This document shows, one piece after another, positions 62,073 to 64,000 of a DNA stretch of 64,000 nt. This stretch comes from Quadrisphaera setariae (lineage in GTDB: Bacteria; Actinomycetota; Actinomycetes; Actinomycetales; Quadrisphaeraceae), in NCBI RefSeq assembly GCF_008041935.1, contig NZ_VKAC01000002.1, positions 1-64,000 on the forward strand, in the 5' to 3' direction. The stretch's first letter is position 1, and each line of letters opens with the position of its first letter. The notes beneath the pieces were generated by a model, which saw only the letters and a program-made list of their open reading frames with translations, did no database searches and was not told the DNA's origin. The position numbers and the translations under genes are program-made.

Positions 62073-62516
62073 ATGAGCCGAACCACGCCGCTCGGCACCG
62101 GTCCCACCGCCCCGGTGGCGCTCGCGGTGCTGCTGGGGACGGCGGGCGCAGCCCACTTCGCGGCCCCGGGGCCGTTCGAGCGGATCGTGCCCCGGGCGCT
62201 GGGGCGCCCCGGCCCGTGGGTCGCGGCCTCCGGCGTCGCCGAGCTGGCGTGCGCCGGGGCCCTGCTGGCCCCGGGCACGCGCCGGTGGGCGGGCCTGGCC
62301 AGCGCCGTGCTGTTCGCCGCCGTCTACCCCGCCAACGTGACCATGGCCGTGCAGGCCCTGCGCAGCGAGCGGGCACCGGGCTGGTACCGGGCGGTGGCCC
62401 TGGCGCGCCTGCCGCTGCAGCTGCCCCTGGTGGCGTGGGGGCTGCGGGTGGCGTCCGCCGCGCCGCGGCGCGAGCCGCTCCTCGCGGCCCGGCCAGCAGC
62501 GGGGGGGCGTGCATGA
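62073..62516 (+). CDS. DoxX-like small membrane protein
   Basis: 147 aa, four hydrophobic segments: VALAVLLGTAGAAHFA, PWVAASGVAELACAGALLA, GLASAVLFAAVYPANVTMAV, LPLQLPLVAWGLRVA. The pattern resembles DoxX-type proteins, including PANVTMAVQALRS. CAGGAT lies 6 nt before ATG 62073. Its stop overlaps the downstream hydrolase start (ATGA). Confidence 0.75.
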   Translation: MSRTTPLGTGPTAPVALAVLLGTAGAAHFAAPGPFERIVPRALGRPGPWVAASGVAELACAGALLAPGTRRWAGLASAVLFAAVYPANVTMAVQALRSERAPGWYRAVALARLPLQLPLVAWGLRVASAAPRREPLLAARPAAGGRA

Positions 62517-63787
62517 GCACCACCGGAGCCCCCGGCGGGGGCGACGTCGCGGCCGCCGCTGTGCGCGCGGCGTCCCTGACCCGCGCCGTCGTCCGCAGCG
62601 CCGTGGTGGGCGGAGCCGTCGGGCTGGCGGCCTCGGCGGCGGCGTCGGCCCTGGCCACGCACTTCGCACGGCGCGTGGTGACGCCCGAGAAGGTCAGGGT
62701 CGACGACGTCCGCGTGCTCGCCGTCGAGCCCGACCGCGTGGTGCTCGCCGCCAGCGACCTCACCCTCGCGCCGGGCCGCTACGGCCTGTGGACCGACGGA
62801 GGGGCCACCCACTCCCAGCTCGGCGACGTCATCGGCGTGGACGAGCCCGGGACGGGCAGCAGCGGCGGCGCGGGGGCCGGTCGCGGCGCGGGCCGGGCCA
62901 GGACCGTGGTGCGCCACCTCATCGGCACCGACGCCGGCGCGCTGCGCCCCGGTCCCGGGCGCTGGAGCGGCTGGTTCCACACCGGCGACCCCGGCCGGGC
63001 GCTCGGGCTGCCCTTCGACGACGCGGTGGTCACCTCGCCGGTGGGTGAGCTGCCCGCCTGGCTGGTGCACCCCGCCGACGGCGAGCTGCGCGGCAAGGTC
63101 TGGGCGGTCCTCGTCCACGGCCGCGGTGGCACGCGCGAGGAGTGCCTGCGCGCACTGCCGGTGCTGCACCGCCTCGGCGTGCCCGCCCTCGTGCCCAGCT
63201 ACCGCAACGACCCCGGCGTCCCCGCCAGCCCGTCGGGCCGCTACGGCCTGGGCGACACCGAGTGGGAGGACGTCGAGGCCGCCGTCCTGCACGCCCTCGA
63301 CGCCGGCGCGCGCGAGGTCGTGCTCGTCGGGTGGTCGATGGGCGGGGCCATCGTGCTGTCGGCCCTGTCGCGCTCGTGGACGGCGGACCGGGTGCGCGCC
63401 GTGGTGCTCGACGGCCCGGTGCTCGACTGGCGCAGCGTGCTGCAGCACCAGGCGCGCGTCCACCGCGTGCCGCCGCCGCTGGGGCGTGCGGGCACCGCGC
63501 TCATGGGCTCGCCGCTCGCCCGAGCGGCGCTCGGCGTGGAGGGTCCCCTCGACCTGGACCGGCTCGACTGGGTCACGCGCGCGGAGGAGCTGCGCGTGCC
63601 GGTGCTCCTGCTGCACGGCGAGGCCGACGCGGTGGTCCCGGTGGGCTCCAGCCGCATGCTCGCCGCTGCCCGCCCCGACCTCGTGACGCTGCTCGAGTTC
63701 CCCGGCGCCGGGCACTGCCGGGAGTGGAACTCCGACCCCGACCGGTGGGAGCGCGAGGTCGCCCGGTTCCTCCTCGAGCACCTCTGA
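62513..63787 (+). CDS. Alpha/beta hydrolase with N-terminal membrane segment
   Basis: 424 aa. An N-terminal hydrophobic segment (AVVRSAVVGGAVGLAASAAASALATHF) suggests a membrane anchor or signal. A beta-rich region follows, then the hydrolase: VWAVLVHGRGGTREECLRALPVLHRLG, LVGWSMGGAIVLSAL with nucleophile Ser, PVLLLHGEADAVVPVGSSRML and GAGHCREWNSD with the final His. Similar proteins act as lipases or esterases; substrate unknown. Coupled to the DoxX-like gene. Confidence 0.86.
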   Translation: MSTTGAPGGGDVAAAAVRAASLTRAVVRSAVVGGAVGLAASAAASALATHFARRVVTPEKVRVDDVRVLAVEPDRVVLAASDLTLAPGRYGLWTDGGATHSQLGDVIGVDEPGTGSSGGAGAGRGAGRARTVVRHLIGTDAGALRPGPGRWSGWFHTGDPGRALGLPFDDAVVTSPVGELPAWLVHPADGELRGKVWAVLVHGRGGTREECLRALPVLHRLGVPALVPSYRNDPGVPASPSGRYGLGDTEWEDVEAAVLHALDAGAREVVLVGWSMGGAIVLSALSRSWTADRVRAVVLDGPVLDWRSVLQHQARVHRVPPPLGRAGTALMGSPLARAALGVEGPLDLDRLDWVTRAEELRVPVLLLHGEADAVVPVGSSRMLAAARPDLVTLLEFPGAGHCREWNSDPDRWEREVARFLLEHL

Positions 63788-63791
63788 CAGG

Positions 63792-64000
63792 TCAGCGGCG
63801 GCGGCTCTGCAGCAGCTGCACGACCCCGTAGACGGCCACGCCGGCGAAGACGGCCAGCAGCAGCGCCTTCAGCCACCCCGACATCTCGACCTGCCAGACC
63901 CCGTAGGCGAAGTAGCCGCCCAGGATGGCGAACCCGACGCCGACGAGGCGGCGCCGCGGGTCCGGACGGGGCTGGTAGGCCTGCTGCGACGGCTGGTCGG
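63792..64000 (-). CDS. C-terminal part of a small membrane protein, truncated by window
   Basis: The minus-strand frame ends at TGA (63794-63792). Reading back: DQPSQQAYQPRPDPRRR, then two hydrophobic segments LVGVGFAILGGYFAYGVW and LKALLLAVFAGVAVYGVVQLL and a basic tail. The start lies outside the window. Family not recognised. It converges on the hydrolase with 4 nt between stops. Confidence 0.65.
   Translation of the reverse strand, partial: DQPSQQAYQPRPDPRRRLVGVGFAILGGYFAYGVWQVEMSGWLKALLLAVFAGVAVYGVVQLLQSRRR

Overview
The window is very GC-rich (codon third positions are almost all G or C), densely packed and rich in GTG starts and 1-4 base gene overlaps. It looks like chromosome of an actinomycete. 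The DUF222/HNH protein, DUF3349, DUF3000, an actinobacterial-type coproheme decarboxylase, an IdeR/DtxR box and LigD-type primase all fit Actinomycetota. A Kineosporiales or Cellulomonas-like relative is a guess. I see no tRNA, rRNA, CRISPR, insertion sequence or prophage. No stretch over about 300 bases lacks a gene or gene remnant.

Layout. 1-3.5 kb: 3' part of a DUF222/HNH gene, a secreted-protein gene broken by an in-frame TGA, and a GtrA-like membrane protein. 3.5-4.7 kb: TetR regulator plus small membrane protein behind twin operators. 4.7-12.2 kb: phosphotriesterase-family hydrolase, an MhqD-like esterase, and a minus-strand aromatic operon (LinE/MhqO-like ring-cleaving dioxygenase, FAD phenol monooxygenase, maleylacetate reductase, hydroxyquinol 1,2-dioxygenase, AraC regulator) that should funnel hydroquinone or hydroxyquinol-type phenols to 3-oxoadipate. 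12.3-16 kb: peptidase E, TIGR02569-like kinase, and a phosphate-uptake module (PiT, small membrane protein, DUF3349) behind PHO-box-like repeats. 16-23 kb: two EamA exporters, a TetR and a TipA-like MerR regulator, an AMIN-like lipoprotein, a decayed maleylpyruvate-isomerase-family gene, a VOC protein and a CLC channel/antiporter next to a MarR regulator.

23.5-30.2 kb is the most unusual block. An IclR regulator diverges from a tight operon of CaiB-type CoA-transferase, citrate-synthase-fold (citryl-CoA lyase-like) protein, LigB-like and LigA-like dioxygenase subunits and an amidohydrolase. The combination suggests CoA-dependent processing of a ring-cleavage product, and two of its enzymes seem to lack canonical catalytic residues.

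30-44 kb is a mosaic of single genes: TfoX-like, ClgR-like XRE regulator, epimerase, acyltransferase, Ada-type methyltransferase, rhodanese, three acetyltransferases or kinases, a LigD-type polymerase, tandem VOC paralogues, RidA, FAD oxidoreductase, CYTH-CHAD protein and a PPOX-fold protein. 44.4-47.9 kb is a complete efeUOB iron-uptake operon under an IdeR-like box. 48-54.3 kb has RNase D, an atypical response regulator, DUF3000 and then hemE, protoporphyrinogen/coproporphyrinogen oxidase and coproheme decarboxylase. 54.2-64 kb contains a 2H phosphoesterase, ElaA-type acetyltransferase, LysE exporter, amino-acid permease, MsrB, ATP-dependent DNA ligase, glycogen debranching enzyme GlgX, a DoxX-like protein, a large alpha/beta hydrolase and the end of a membrane protein.

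A shared theme is leaderless transcription. More than twenty genes have a -10-like hexamer (A at position 2, T at position 6) lying 6-8 nt before the start codon.
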